A stretch of DNA of 64,000 nucleotides, taken from contig NC_056755.1 of assembly GCF_018687715.1 (NCBI RefSeq), positions 37,792,001-37,856,000 on the forward strand, in the 5' to 3' direction. The notes under the pieces were generated by a model. That model had not been told where the DNA came from. It made no database searches and saw only the letters and a program-made list of their open reading frames with translations. The position numbers were made by a program, and so were the translations under genes. Below are positions 1-15,500 of this stretch, one piece after another. The DNA is from Carya illinoinensis (Eukaryota > Streptophyta > Magnoliopsida > Fagales > Juglandaceae). How positions within the stretch are numbered: the stretch's first letter is position 1; every line of letters starts with the position of its first letter.

Positions 1-2967
<2,967 letters not shown>

Positions 2968-2994
2968 CGTAGAGATTCAATGATCCGGATCCCT

Positions 2995-2998
<4 letters not shown>

Positions 2999-3026
<28 letters not shown>
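2999..3026. repeat. (CT)n microsatellite in the CK1 5' leader
   Basis: Fourteen CT dinucleotides on the plus strand, read as (AG)n in the CK1 leader just upstream of the ATG. GA/CT tracts in plant leaders can bind GAGA-binding (BBR/BPC) proteins; here that role is inference. Confidence 0.85.
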
Positions 3027-3137
3027 AGCATAAAAGACAGCTAGGATTTTGGAGTTTGGATCCGAAGAACAAGAACAAGAAGAGCTGGAGGATCAAAAAT
3101 TGAGAAAGAACGAGAAGGGGGCGGTGCAGAGACTCTT

Positions 3138-3145
3138 GTTTTATA
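3138..3145 (-). promoter_or_regulatory. Likely TATA box of the CK1-like gene
   Basis: On the minus strand the sequence CTATAAAA lies about 175 bp upstream of the CK1 ATG, in a position that would give a leader of roughly 140 nt. It is the only good TATA match in the proximal region. The leader between it and the ATG contains a CT/GA microsatellite (2999-3026). Assigned by position and consensus only. Confidence 0.5.
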
Positions 3146-3480
3146 GTTGAGAGAGAACTGAAACCACACAGGTAAAAACAAAGAGAGCGTGATTTGTTGA
3201 TAAAGAGGGAAAGTTGAGGGGTAGTCTTGGCATTTCTGGTAAGGCGGTGAGTCGGAGACGGGTTGACTTGTTGACGACTCGGAGTTTAGGACTACAAATA
3301 AGAATTAAAATGATATTTAAAATTAGGAAAGTTGTTTGAATTAAACTATTTTAAATCAAATAAAATTGAATTGGATGTTTTAAGAGGTTATTGAAAAATA
3401 AAAAAATTATATATAATAATATATAAAAATTATAATATTTGATTGATTAATATGTAATATTAGCATACCATATCAATTAA

Positions 3481-3605
3481 TTAAAAGACTGACAGATAAG
3501 ATACTTATATCGCATGACAATTTTTCATTAATATACAGAGTCATCCAATTAAAAGACTGACAGATAAGATATTTATATCATATGATAGTCTTTTGTTATT
3601 TTCTT
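3481..3605. repeat. Two-copy 68-bp tandem duplication
   Basis: The string TTAAAAGACTGACAGATAAG occurs at 3481 and again at 3549, 68 bp apart. Both copies continue with the same sequence and a few substitutions. No coding content. Confidence 0.8.
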
Positions 3606-4984
3606 AATAGGAGATTGATCGAAAAAATTAATTACAAATATTTTTAAAGTTAATATATAATTTTACGGAGGTTGAAATCGCATATCACAATTTATAAAAA
3701 TGAGAAAATTAAAATATTGATTTTATAGTTACGATGCTACCCTTGGAATTGGGCAGAATTATTAAGCGTGGGTGGGGTTAACATTGATTGGGGAAATAAA
3801 CACATGGAGGATAGTGGCTGTCGTTTAGGGACCACGTCGCATTTGAGTGCAGCCGAGCGTGGCGACTTACAAGAGCGTGTATTCAATAATGATGATTCAT
3901 ATATTTTAAAATAATAATAATAATTATAAAACAAGAAAGTAATGAAATTAAATTATACAAGAAAAAGTACTCATTTCATGCATAATTTGCATAAAGTGAA
4001 AATCTTGCAAGAGCGTGACATAAATTCTAAATTTAATAAAATGAATACTTTTCCATGCACCAAAAACCATTTCGAATAAAGCTCCTGAACAATGTATTTA
4101 ATTTTTTTTAAATTTTCTTAATTACTTAAAATAAAAAAAAAAAGTGAAATCGGGACACTTTTTCGATAGCTATAGTGTTTTTGTTAATTAAAGTGAAAAA
4201 TAAACACGATTATTTATTGATATTTTCATTTTCTTCCTATAAAAAATAAAATATTTTTACCTAATCGTTCGAAATAATAATATTTTCCTCGAGTCTTAAT
4301 ATTCAAATGAGATAATTTATTATTAAACCCTTCTGACAAACGTGATATTATCATATTTTTATAAAATTCTCATCTTATTTTAAAATTCTATATCAATTAA
4401 ATTTTAAGTTCTATAAATTTTTTAATTACATAACATATGGAAAAAGGACGAGAGTACTATATCATCTGTCCTCTTAAAGTAACTAATAATTTCCACAAAT
4501 GAAAGTTAGGAACACACTAATCTGTAACGCATATGAATATTTTGATATTAGGTTTTAAAATTTTCAATTTGTTTTCTTCATTATTGGGATTTTCATAATT
4601 TTGATTATCTTAAGTTTAGTTGTTTTGATTGGTTTATCTTATTTAATAACGTTTGTTTTCGAATAACTACGGTATGCTATGGCAAATTTGAGGTTGGCCC
4701 CTCCATAAGACATTAATGGTAAATACATGCAAGTAATTTTTTAATTTGAAAATATATTAAAATTAAAAAGTATTTTATTTTACCATGGGGGCCAAATGGT
4801 GGTACACTCGGTGATGGCCAAGATCAAAATCAAATGTGTTCGGTCACCCATAGGTTGCCTAGAAAAGGGGCGACACTCCGTAGCCCATTTCGAATACCTC
4901 TGATACCAAATCACGTGAGTTCGGTCGCTGTACGAATAGCCGGCCACAATTTTGACTTTATTATAAATGAAACGAATAATCGTT

Positions 4985-5190
4985 TGGTTACACAGTTTTA
5001 ATGGAAAAAAAATGAGATGTATTATAAAAATTTAAATAAAATATTTTATAATATAATTTTTTAATATTAATTTTAATTTGAGATTTGAAATTTTTGAATT
5101 ATTTATTATATTTTATGTGAAAATTTATAAAAATTATAATAATTATCTAAAATAAAATGAGATAATTTAGATTTAAGTATTCAAATCACC
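4985..5190 (+). repeat. Copy of a dispersed AT-rich non-autonomous element (GATGAGAT family)
   Basis: It begins with CGTTTGGTTACACAG and continues through TATAATATAATTTTTTAATA, TGAGATTTGAAA, TTATTATATTTTATG and AAAATTATAATAATTA in the same order as copies at about 19540-19800, 50027-50208 and (inverted) 20275-20485. The order of shared blocks, not just AT-richness, supports one family. Superfamily undetermined. Confidence 0.6.
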
Positions 5191-5517
5191 TGAATTCTAT
5201 TTCATTTATTTATCAATTTTTGTAATCTTATTTCTTATCCTCTTGAATAGCTTAATATCAACTTGTGTTTATCTTTGAAAAGATATATTGAGGCATTTTT
5301 CAACTACTATAAATTTCTTTTCCACAAATATTGATACCTACTTTTTGCTCTATAAATCATTTTATAAAATCTTGGTATACTCTATGTGATACTATATAAA
5401 GTATAAGCAGGTGTAGAACTAGAATTTGGTGTCTGAGGGACAATTGACAAAGTGTGTTGTATGTGTCAGGCTGTCAGCATAAGTAATATGTGTTTTTTTG
5501 CATGTAATAAAATTATA

Positions 5518-8500
5518 TCTTCTATATATAAAAAGTGCCTATGAAAGAGAATTTGTCATTTTAACAGAAAATCTTGTCTTACCATTAGTTTTATTGTTCT
5601 CGTTAAATAGTAGTTAAGCCACCGTTTGTGGCCATTCATGTTGTATCCGTTTGAATTCCATTATTTAATAACTTAGAATCTGCAAGAAAAACAATGCCAA
5701 TTTATAATGATCCCGTTAGCCATTTTTGTTGTGTTCATTTGAATTCCATTATATAATAACTCAAAAATCTAAAGAAAAATAGTGCCAAATTATATACGTT
5801 GAGTCTAGGCAAGTATACCATTATCTTTTCCTATATATTATAATGGCAAAACACTATAATAAGTTACAATTTAGAAAAACTATAGTCTCATTTGCTCTCC
5901 TTTTTTTCCCTTTTGTACATGTGCTAGCAATTGAATTTGTGAATATTATCCATGCATTGGAATGGAAGCTGCAAACAGAGAGAAAATATAAATTATAAAT
6001 CTGTGGAGACAGATTTTAATCACATGTAATAGAAATTTATAATAAGTTATACATTTATAATATGCAGTATAACTTATAATTTATATTAAGTTACTTTTTA
6101 TGTCTGTGTGTGTAGGCAGAGAGAAATTAGTAATTTTCAATCACTTGATGAGGCAGCCGAATGGCCAAACAGTGCAGTAGTCATGTTCAAAATTTGAATA
6201 CCAAGAGACATATTTCGTAGGAACCCAAGAGGCATTGAATTGGGTTTAAGAAAACCCTTCTATTACTTTCAGTGTAGTGGTGCTAAGGTTTGAAAAGTGA
6301 CTGATACCTTCTATTACTTTCAGTGCATTGGTGTTACAGTTTCAAGGAAGATTAAAAAGTGAGTCTAACTTTCTTTTGTGTGTTTATAGTATAAGTCTAT
6401 CTATGCATTACATATGTTTGATCATATTTCTATGAAAATGAAGTAACTGATACCATGAAACCATGAAATTCATAAAATTTATTTAAAAACCTATCACAAA
6501 ACTCAATTTAAAAAACTTATTTGTACTCTGTCTCTCTCAAATCAGGTGTGGCGAAGCAGCGCAGTGGTACCAAATTTTGAAGGTACATTAAAAAGGTCAG
6601 TCTTATTACCTTTTGTGTGTTTATATTATATATAGTCCATCTATATATTCCACATGTTTGTTCATATTTCTAAGAAATGAAGCAACTAATATCATAAAAC
6701 TTAGATATCCATAGAAGTTATTAAAAAAACTTAATATTAGAGTTAGCTATTTAAAAAATAAAAAAAAAAATAAAAACAGATTTATAAGAATTGAAAGGGT
6801 TAAATAATTCCATAAAAACACAAATCCAAAATATCAAACCCATCCTTTTTTTTTCCAGAGACCTAACCCAAAAGACCGTATGACAATCCAAATTTCATAA
6901 AAAGCACAAACAAACAAACAAACCAATAGATAGATAATTTAGATTACAGAGAAAAAAAACTAATATATATGTAGCCCACACAAAATAATGATTGCTGAAT
7001 CATATATGTATATGCATACATACTTGTATGTTTGTGTGTAAAATTTTATACGCATTTAAAATTTCAGATTTAGGATAGTTTAGTTTGATACTTTTAGGAA
7101 CTTTCGTTTTGGTTGAGATCAATATAAAACAAACAAGTATTATTATCAACAATATTATTTAGCAAATTAGAATTGAAAGGGTTGGATAATTTCATAAAAA
7201 CACAAATACAAAATACCAAACCCATCTATTTTTTTGCTTTTATATTCTAATTGGTATATTATAATTAGGCCATGTGTTTCTACATAACAAGAGCACCTAT
7301 TGAATTGAAGCACCAAATTAAAACTAAGATAAAGAAGTAGGGCTGCTGATTGTAAACACTCGAAAATATTGAAAGGAAAACATTTTATTTCTTATGGAAT
7401 AAAAGAAAACAAGATACAAGAACCTAATCAACAGATCTGAAACCTCATTAAATAAAATAGAGTCTCGCACTTACAAAAGACACTCCCTTATATCTTTTCA
7501 TCTTTTTATAATTTTTGTTTTCCCTCTTTTGGACAGGTGCATGAAACAGAAACTCATAATCTATAGTCAAGTTTTATTAATGAAACGTGGAAACTAAACT
7601 CCAATAGGGAAAATTCATTTATATTTAGCTTATTCAATAACACAAACAAAAACAATGATTAATCACTACACTCTTAACATTTGGCATACATGGATATTCA
7701 AAATGAAAAAGTTATACATAGCAATCTGCCAATCAGTGCGTCAAAACAGAGATGATAAATGAGATCTACACATACCTAACCTCTACAGTAAAAGCACCAC
7801 CTTTGCAAGAGGTCGAAAATACAGTCAGATCACTCACTTTTCATAAAAAATAAAACAAACAAAAATGATTGCACAAAAATAATGAATGGGAAAAGGGGAG
7901 AGACGTACGCATTTCCAGTTGCCTACGAAAACCATGTTTAACATAAGAAGCTTCAGGATCTAAAAAATAAAATGAAAACTAAAAGATCTAAATGAACACA
8001 TGTAGATCTGATGTTGTTTGCAAAAAACAAGGAAAAAAACATAGAGCTTCCAAGTAGGAGAGAAAGAAAGAGATGTAAAATAAGTTAGGGTTTTTACCTT
8101 ACTTCTTAGCTTCTCCTCAAGATGAAAAATGGAGGGTCAGAAATGGGTTAAGGGAAAGAAATGTAGTCTGCCGTTGAGACCATTGAAACACAAGGACAAA
8201 GAGAGAGATCGAGACGGAAGATGAAGTTGATTTAGAGAGAGAGATCAAGAGAGAGTTCGGGAGGGAGAGGAAGGAAAATCAGAATTGAAGAGGAGAGGGA
8301 TTTATGTGACGTAAATCCGATTTGGAAAAAATATCCCTACCACAACATCGCCATTATGTAAGCTGTAAAGAATAAATTGGCCTCTTGAAACCGACAAATT
8401 CGAGGCTTTACACTTGTTTAGTTGGTACCCATTACTCAAATTTCATATAATATCATTTTTTATCTTTTACCTATCTCGTTAAAATCCTAATGCCACATTA

Positions 8501-9325
8501 TATTATTCATTTAAGTTTTATATAATAATAAATTTTTATTTATTTGTTAACTTTTTTATTATTCCATTAGAATTTTTTTTTATCATATTTCACAAATCTA
8601 CTACTTATATTTTATTTTATAATCAAATAAATATATTTTTATTTTAATTATCATAATTTTTAACACTCTGTTTTGATATCTTTTCAATATCAGAAAAAGA
8701 ATTTTATTTATATTTTCAATAATTATTATTCGCAAGCTAGAATCTAATTTTAATGATTATTATTGTATTCATCCCAAAGAAATCATTGTATAAGTTTCAA
8801 TTTTACACAACTATAAACTTTAATGTCTTCATGATCCAACAATCTAAATATTTGTATAATTTTTATGTCTATATTTTTAAAATACATTAAAATTACAGCA
8901 AATTGTATATTAAAATAAAACTATAGCCAACAAAAAAACTTGATTATTAAAATTTATTTAGCATTTTACCTATACAGTGAATATTACATATAATATATGT
9001 TGTATATGGTAGAGAAAAAATAAGACTGATGAAATATAATATTTTATAATAATATTTACATCGTTCAACGTGCATAGAAAGTATTACCTTCCATTTCGTC
9101 AAGAAAAATTAGATCCAATTTTTTTTTTCCTTTCCTTAGGGATGGCAATACATGTGAGCTCATGTACATGCATGTATATTTTCATTATAGAGTTGGTCAA
9201 CTTCGATCTATTTGTTTATTTAATTAACCAAAAATATTACATATTTATTAATAAAAAGTTAATTCTTAACCAAAAAAATTAAATATAAAATAAGCAAACG
9301 TGCATTGCACGTTGCTTTGACTTAG
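5518..9325 (+). mobile_element. Candidate degenerate Helitron
   Basis: The 5' end reads A|TCTTCTATATATAAAAAGTG at 5518, resembling the start of the better Helitron at 30092. The 3' end has a 7-bp hairpin (AACGTGC / GCACGTT, loop ATT, 9297-9313), then GCTTTGAC and TTAG|T at 9325. The canonical terminal CTAG has become TTAG. Inside there is no Rep/helicase ORF and no recognisable captured gene, only AT-rich sequence with internal duplications. Ends could belong to two different elements. Confidence 0.45.
6327..6740. repeat. Diverged ~234-bp tandem duplication inside the candidate Helitron
   Basis: A block containing CTTTTGTGTGTTTATAGT, then a CATATGTTTG/CACATGTTTG and CATATTTCTA series, occurs from about 6341 and again from about 6575. 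Copies are clearly related but diverged by substitutions and small indels. A second short repeat pair (CATAAAAACACAAAT..., about 6810 and 7190) lies further downstream. Confidence 0.65.
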
Positions 9326-9530
9326 TACAAAAAATACATGTCTGTAAATTATTTTATAAGATAATTTTCCTTAGGATTTCCTCAGTTTGCTAGAGACCTT
9401 TAAAAAAAATTGAAATATAAATTTAGGATTTTCCCTTCAAATTAAGCTCGACAATGATCTTTCATGGAATAAAATTTGTCTATTATTATATTTGAAGTGA
9501 AACTCTTGACAATTTATTTCTCAATATAAA

Positions 9531-11170
9531 CTAGCAAATGATTCGCAAGAAACTCATCTTCGTTTCGAGTATGCAATCTAGTTTTAGAAACTTTATGACA
9601 GAAAATGCTCGCTCAATAGTGGCAGTAGAAATATGAAGAATTAATACTAAATGAATTAACCTGCTAATCAAATAATAAATTTTTACTTTTCTGAAGTTGA
9701 TAGTCCTATGCATAGCTCAAATAATGTTGATAGATCTTGAAAATTTAGAATTTCAAGTTCATAATATTGCAATTGAATTCTCAAAAGGAAATTTTCTTGC
9801 TCAGTAAAATTAAATAGATAAAATTTCTCAACCAATTTGCATATATCATCAATTTTAAATGATTTGTATGCACATTTAAAGTTTAAAGCAGCACTAAAAA
9901 TGAGAATTTTTATTGTATAGCCATTAAATCTATTGTTCAATTCTTGCAACTAGAAGTTTATTGTAGCAGTAAATATATCAATTCTAAAATGATGCTCCAT
10001 TATTGTCAATGACTTGTCAACTTAATGACGAGATTTACTTCGAGCTCTAGTATAATGACCATTTATATTAGGATTATCAATTTGGGGTTATTCACAAAAT
10101 GATTTAATATCAGCAAACAAAAACTCCACCCATCATTTCTCAGCTTTTGAATGAGTTCTTTTGTGGTTGAAACTAGGCTCATAGTATTCACAATATCTTG
10201 AAAATTTTGTTATAAAGATTTACAAAGTGCATTAGTGAGTCACATGATTTTCTTCATCATATGTAATATAAAAACAAATTCAAATGATGTTAAAAAATAC
10301 CATGTAAGCCACTTCAACATCACCACATTGAGAATAATTTGATCCCTCATTTGAGATAATATTGATAACTAAGCAAGTAGCACCAAAAGTCCTCATCAAA
10401 CTACAAAAAAAATTAAAAATGAGATCTCCATCTAATATCTCTAGCTTGTTATAGAGTACCAATTTGATTTGTCCATTTTCTAGTCTCAATTTCATTGGAA
10501 GCGATTAAACGTTCAATTTCAACAGTTTAAGCATATTGTAATTCATCATTATATTAAGAATGAATGTCAAATGAATAATGAACTGATTAACATGTTTGAC
10601 TTCTCCAAAGGTTGCAACTAAAGCTAATTGTGGTTTATGAGCCAAACAAATCACATAACATGCTTAATGACAAATTTTAAGAAATAAAGCTTGTATTCCA
10701 TTCCATTCACCACACATATTACTTTCTCCATCATATCATAGATATTGAATATTCTCAATTTAGAGGTCGTAACAAAAAAGAAGAACACATATCTCATTTT
10801 TTAAAGTCAGTGCCACAGTACCTTTGACATGGACAATATGAAAAAAAAAATCACTCATTATCAACAAACTTCAAAATGATAATCATTTGTTCTCTTTTAG
10901 ACTCATCTCAAGTTTCGTCAATGAGAATACAAAATTTGACATCTTTGATTTATTTGTGAATCACATTTCGCACTTTATTTACAAATATATGCAAAATTTC
11001 CTTTTCAAATTTGGGTGACTTATATTTGGCATTTTGTAAAGCATTTTTCATAACAACTTCATCAACTTGATTCTTATAATTTGCTAGAAGTTTTATCAAT
11101 TCAAAGAAATTATCTTGATTTTTTGAGTCATAGCTTTCATTATGACCTCTAAAGGCACAAGCTTAGAACT
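9531..11170 (-). pseudogene. Dead hAT transposase, TTF-type zinc finger/DUF4371 group (ZMYM1-like)
   Basis: Read from 11170 leftwards in shifting frames the minus strand encodes pieces of the TTF-zinc-finger/DUF4371 hAT-like family. These are a KSPKFEKEILHIF segment, a CILIDET-DESKREQM segment, FVDNE, VHVKGTVALTLKNEI, YDGESNMCGEWNGIQALFLK, LAHKPQLALVATFGEVKH and a C-terminal ATIERAFSVIKFLK (hAT dimerisation motif). Stop codons and frameshifts break it throughout, so it makes no protein. Terminal repeats were not identified; an unrelated small element lies just upstream at 11213-11308. Confidence 0.85.
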
Positions 11171-11212
11171 AAGGCCATTGAACACCATCTATTGGATTTT
11201 TGAGTCACAACC

Positions 11213-11308
11213 TAGGGGTGATATCTGCATGATGTGGGGCGGGGGTGGACGCTTCCCCTCACCTTTCCCTACACCATGTAGGGTGTGGGCCCCCGCTGCC
11301 CACCCCTA
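11213..11308. mobile_element. Tiny hAT-type MITE (TAGGGGTG termini)
   Basis: A 96-bp segment, GC-richer than its surroundings, begins TAGGGGTG and ends CACCCCTA, typical hAT termini. The interior is G-rich then C-rich and could fold back. An 8-bp target duplication is not evident (TCACAACC versus ATTTAGAA), so the assignment rests on the ends only. Confidence 0.45.
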
Positions 11309-11342
11309 ATTTAGAAGACATATTCACGAAAGCATTACCAAC

Positions 11343-12026
11343 AGTGGCGGAACCACATTGTCCTTAGAGGAGGTCATGGCTCTCCCAAAACTTTGTGAAA
11401 ACATAAATTACTCTCCTACATTTTATATATAATTCTATAAATATAGAAAATGGCACTCCCAAAATTTTTGTAATTTCCATATGATTTTTAAAATTTTAAT
11501 ATATCTAAAAATGTCTCTCTCCAATTTTTTATATAGTCCCAAATTTTTATTTTATTTCTATATATTATCTATTTTCAAGGATGTAGCTTCTCAAAAATTA
11601 AAATTAAAACTAAGTTGAAGAGAAATAATAAACTTATGAATATGAATCTCAAAGTTTTTTGTTATATAATATTGGGTTTCTTAATATGGAATCTAAAATG
11701 AAAATATAAGAAAGATTATTTAAGGTCGATGATTGTTTGTAGTTATATTTTTATGATTTTTCAATCTCTTTTTAATTTATATAAGAGAAATGATATTTGC
11801 AATTCTAAGATGTGCAAGTCTCGGCCCACTTCCTTTGAAAAAAATAAGTAAATCTACAACTTATATGAAAAAAATTATTTTTTAATAGTGGACTCTATTT
11901 TTTTTTTCAAATGAATTGCGTAGAGCTTGCATACCCTAAGACTATATCTATCATTACTCTTTATATAAATGTGTCACACAGTAAAAAAAGTTTGCCCCCT
12001 CAATACAATTGCTGGTTCCGCCACTA
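11343..12026. mobile_element. MULE-like TIR element with exact 9-bp target duplication
   Basis: Inverted termini AGTGGCGGAACCA (11343) and TGGTTCCGCCACT (ending 12025) are flanked by the direct repeat ATTACCAAC at 11334-11342 and 12027-12035. A 9-bp duplication is typical of Mutator-like elements. The 684-bp interior is AT-rich with no ORF and contains a second, nested MITE (11785-11959). A diverged relative sits in CK1 intron 2. Confidence 0.8.
11785..11959. mobile_element. 175-bp MITE, exact 9-bp TSD, nested in 11343-12026
   Basis: Flanked by TTTATATAA at 11776-11784 and 11960-11968. It starts GAGAAATGATATTTGCAATT. Its length (175 bp) and internal layout (GTCTCGGCCCACTT / GGACTC blocks around a T-rich centre) match the element at 19917-20091. 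Since it lies inside another element it inserted later. Confidence 0.8.
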
Positions 12027-12519
12027 ATTACCAACTGCAATATTTAAAAAGTTGGCACACAACATTAGAATACATCAACTCCAAGATCTTTCATTATAAA
12101 CTAATGAGTTTCCACATATTTTTTAGGAGAAGAAAATGATCATACAAATTATACTCTTTCTCTTTCCCTAAGGTTTTTCTTACTGGATTTTCCTTTACAA
12201 GATTTTAGCGAGACAATCCTAAACTATACAAGAAAATTATACTTTTTTTTTTCCTTCATCATTGATTGTTTTTTTCCCATTAGGTTTTTCCTTGAAAAAG
12301 TTCTAACAAATGATGTTCTTTATGTATGGTTATCTAAGAGAAAATGTTATAAATGTATACATGAAATTGGTGGATGATCAGTTAGATTCAATCTCTTAGA
12401 ATTAAAGCCCATTCATGTATGAACTCTTAGAATTTCTATATTCATCAATATATCTCATTAATTCATGTATCACAATTTTATATTCGTTATCTTCCTATAC
12501 CTATGAAATTGTGTCTTAA

Positions 12520-15500
12520 TGATCATTTTTTCTTTTGAAAGAAGAATAAACTCTTCATTGGAAGAATAAACTCTTCATTGATCAAAATACCTCAAATGAG
12601 AGAAGCAATACAAGAGGGACAACCCTCTAACTCAACTATCTCTTCAAAAATACTTGAGAGCACTTTTTGCTAGTACATCTACTACAATGTTTAACCCCCT
12701 TCTTATATGAGCCACTTCCCAATAAACTAATTGAGCAAGAACATTTTTTATGTCCCAAATAGTGGCCCTCGAGTAATAGCAAGTATCCTCTCTTTGTTTT
12801 ATGTAGTTGACAACATTTAAGGCATCACCCTCAAGGATTATCTTCCTATTACCAATTTACAGTACAAACTGTACTACTTGATAAGCCCCCAATGTTTCAG
12901 TTGTATGAGAGTCTTGAGCAAAATTCATCTTCTTCCTCTTTGTAGCAGTGACATGACCTTCATGATCTCTCACAATAATCCCAATGCTTACCTTCCTGCT
13001 GCTCTTGCTCAATGATGCATCCCAATTCACTTTGTATAAACCCTGAGAAGGTGGAGACCAGTTGACAGTATCTGCATTCAACACTACATCAGTTTTGCTT
13101 GCTTTCTTGTTTGCTTCTTTGAATTCAGTTGTTGCTTTAATTGCTGATACCATGACTTCTATTGGGTGAGTAAATATGCCTCGAATAGAAAATTGCTTCT
13201 TCTATGCCATATCTTTTGAGCTGTAACTACTATTTCCCCCACTTGTTCTTGTTCAAATAAATCAATTATAGGTTCAAACCACTTTAGAAACCAACCTGTT
13301 GGAAAACTAGCTTTATGCAATTTTTTGAAGCCCATACAACAAACATCTCTCGCAACTGGACACTCCCATATCACATGTATACTTGATTCTTCCTCTAATG
13401 ACATAGTGAACACAGTGGTGAATCCAAAACTCTCATCTTAAAAATATTTGAGTTTGTTGATAGAGACTCTAAGCAAGCTCTCCACATGAAAATCTTTACT
13501 TCAGTAGGCACATTTAACCTCCATAAATAAGTCCAAAGTTGCCTAACTGCATTGGAATTAGAACCTTGCCCTTTCTCTTTGTCATTCAACTCCTTCTATA
13601 GATAATATGCACTCCTCACTGTGAACATACCACTCTGGCTACATCTCCAAACAAGTTTATTTGGGCAGTTTGTACTACTTAATGGCATTTTTTTAATCAA
13701 TTACACTTCCCTACTTGAGAACCACTCCTGAATCAAAGGGACATTCCTACTTCTGGTATCTGTATCTATGATAGCACTCACCTCTGTATTTAAAATCCTA
13801 ACCTGTAGGCTTAGTTTGAATCTTAAAAGAGTTAGGTTGTTGAATCAATCGATCTTGTCATATCCTTACCTGATTCCCTGTCCCAATCCTCCATAATGAT
13901 CCCTCTTCCACCAACTTCTTGGCTGCAAACAAACTCCTCCATATAAAGGAAAGATCAGCACCCATTTTAGCTTCTAGGAAAGAAGTAGTTGGAAAATATT
14001 TGAGTTTGAACACTTTAGCTACCAAGGACTCTAGATTCTGTAAAAACCTCCACCCTTGTTTTGCAAGTAGAACCAAGTTGAAACTTTTCAAATCCCTGAA
14101 CCCAAGACCTCCATTAGACCTAGCTTTCCCCATTTGACGTCATGACACCCAATGAGCCTTTCTCTCATTCTCCTGTTAACTCTACTAAAACTGACTCATG
14201 ATCTGGTAACTTTAAGTAGAAGGGATCTAGGTAATTTAAAAACCCTCCATGCAGTAGGTAGGTAGTGTTTGGATCACTGTCTTCAATAGTATCTCTTTAC
14301 CTGCTTTAGACAAAAACTTTATTTTCTAACAACTCACTCTACTTTTAACTCTATCCAATATTCTAGAGAAAGCCTTAATGGCATTTTTAGAATCAATTCC
14401 ACTTCCTCTATAATTTTTTCACAGTCTTCCCTCTTATTCCAGCATGCCTCATATCTAAATATTCTTCTTCCTTGCACATTGGTAAACTGATGTTGACTCA
14501 ATTTAATCAAAATGGGGGAGTGATCTGATGACTGAGCAGGTAAGGTAAGAACACTAATGATTCAAACGACAAAATCATATTTAGGTTAGCAAAACTTCTA
14601 TCCAATCTCTCCTTGATGAAATCATTATGTTCTCGATTGTTGCTTTAGGTGAACTTGTTACCTTGATACCCTAAATCACTTAGCCCACTCCCTTCAATAG
14701 CTTCTCTAAATCTCTCCATTTGCTTATATAGTTTAGCTGCAGTCCCTTCCTTTTCATTTTGGTGAAGGATTTCATTAAAATCACCAAAACAAATTCATGC
14801 TTTATCATCAATAGGTTTTAGATCATTTAACAATCTCTAACTCCCCTATCTTAATTCAGTGTTAGGACTTCCATAAAATCCTAGTATTTGAACCTGATTA
14901 ACATCACAACTCAGATTCATAGATATGTGGAAACTAGAATAAGAGATCAAGCTCATATTGCTAGAGCTATGCCATAAAAATGCTAACCCTCCATTGAGAC
15001 CCCTGCTATCAACATCAAAACGACAATCAAACCCCAAAATATTACTCACTAGCCCCACCTTATCTCTTTTGCATTTTGTTTCCATTAAGAAAACAAAATC
15101 TGGGCCCTTTGTTTTCACCCAAAGGTAAAGTTCTTAAATTGTTTGAGGGTTCCCAAACCCTCAACTGGGAGCCTTCGATAGTTCCAACTTAGACAATTCA
15201 TTACTGTTGGTGGACACCAACTTATTCTGAATAACACATGTATCAGAATTAATAACTGACTTTGTTCTCTTCCCATTAGGGCTTATGACCAGAGAACTAA
15301 TATGTCACACTCCTCTTTTCCTTTATTCTTTACTGCAAATTCATTCTTTACTAACATTATTAGCTATTCCCCTTGCTCTTCGTTTCCAAGAGGTTTCTTT
15401 GGAGGTCTAGCATTAACCTTCTTAGAGGCTTTCGCATAGGGTTCTGTTAAAATTAACTCAGTATCAACTAGCATCTAACTCTCCTTAGTTGTTACTTTCA

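Larger units (their letters stand above)
3150..5517. other. AT-rich intergenic region without a supported gene
   Basis: No ORF here resembles a gene. It contains a 68-bp tandem duplication (3481-3605), a slightly GC-richer patch at about 3740-3880 of unknown origin, and a copy of the dispersed GATGAGAT-type repeat (about 4985-5190). Confidence 0.6.
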
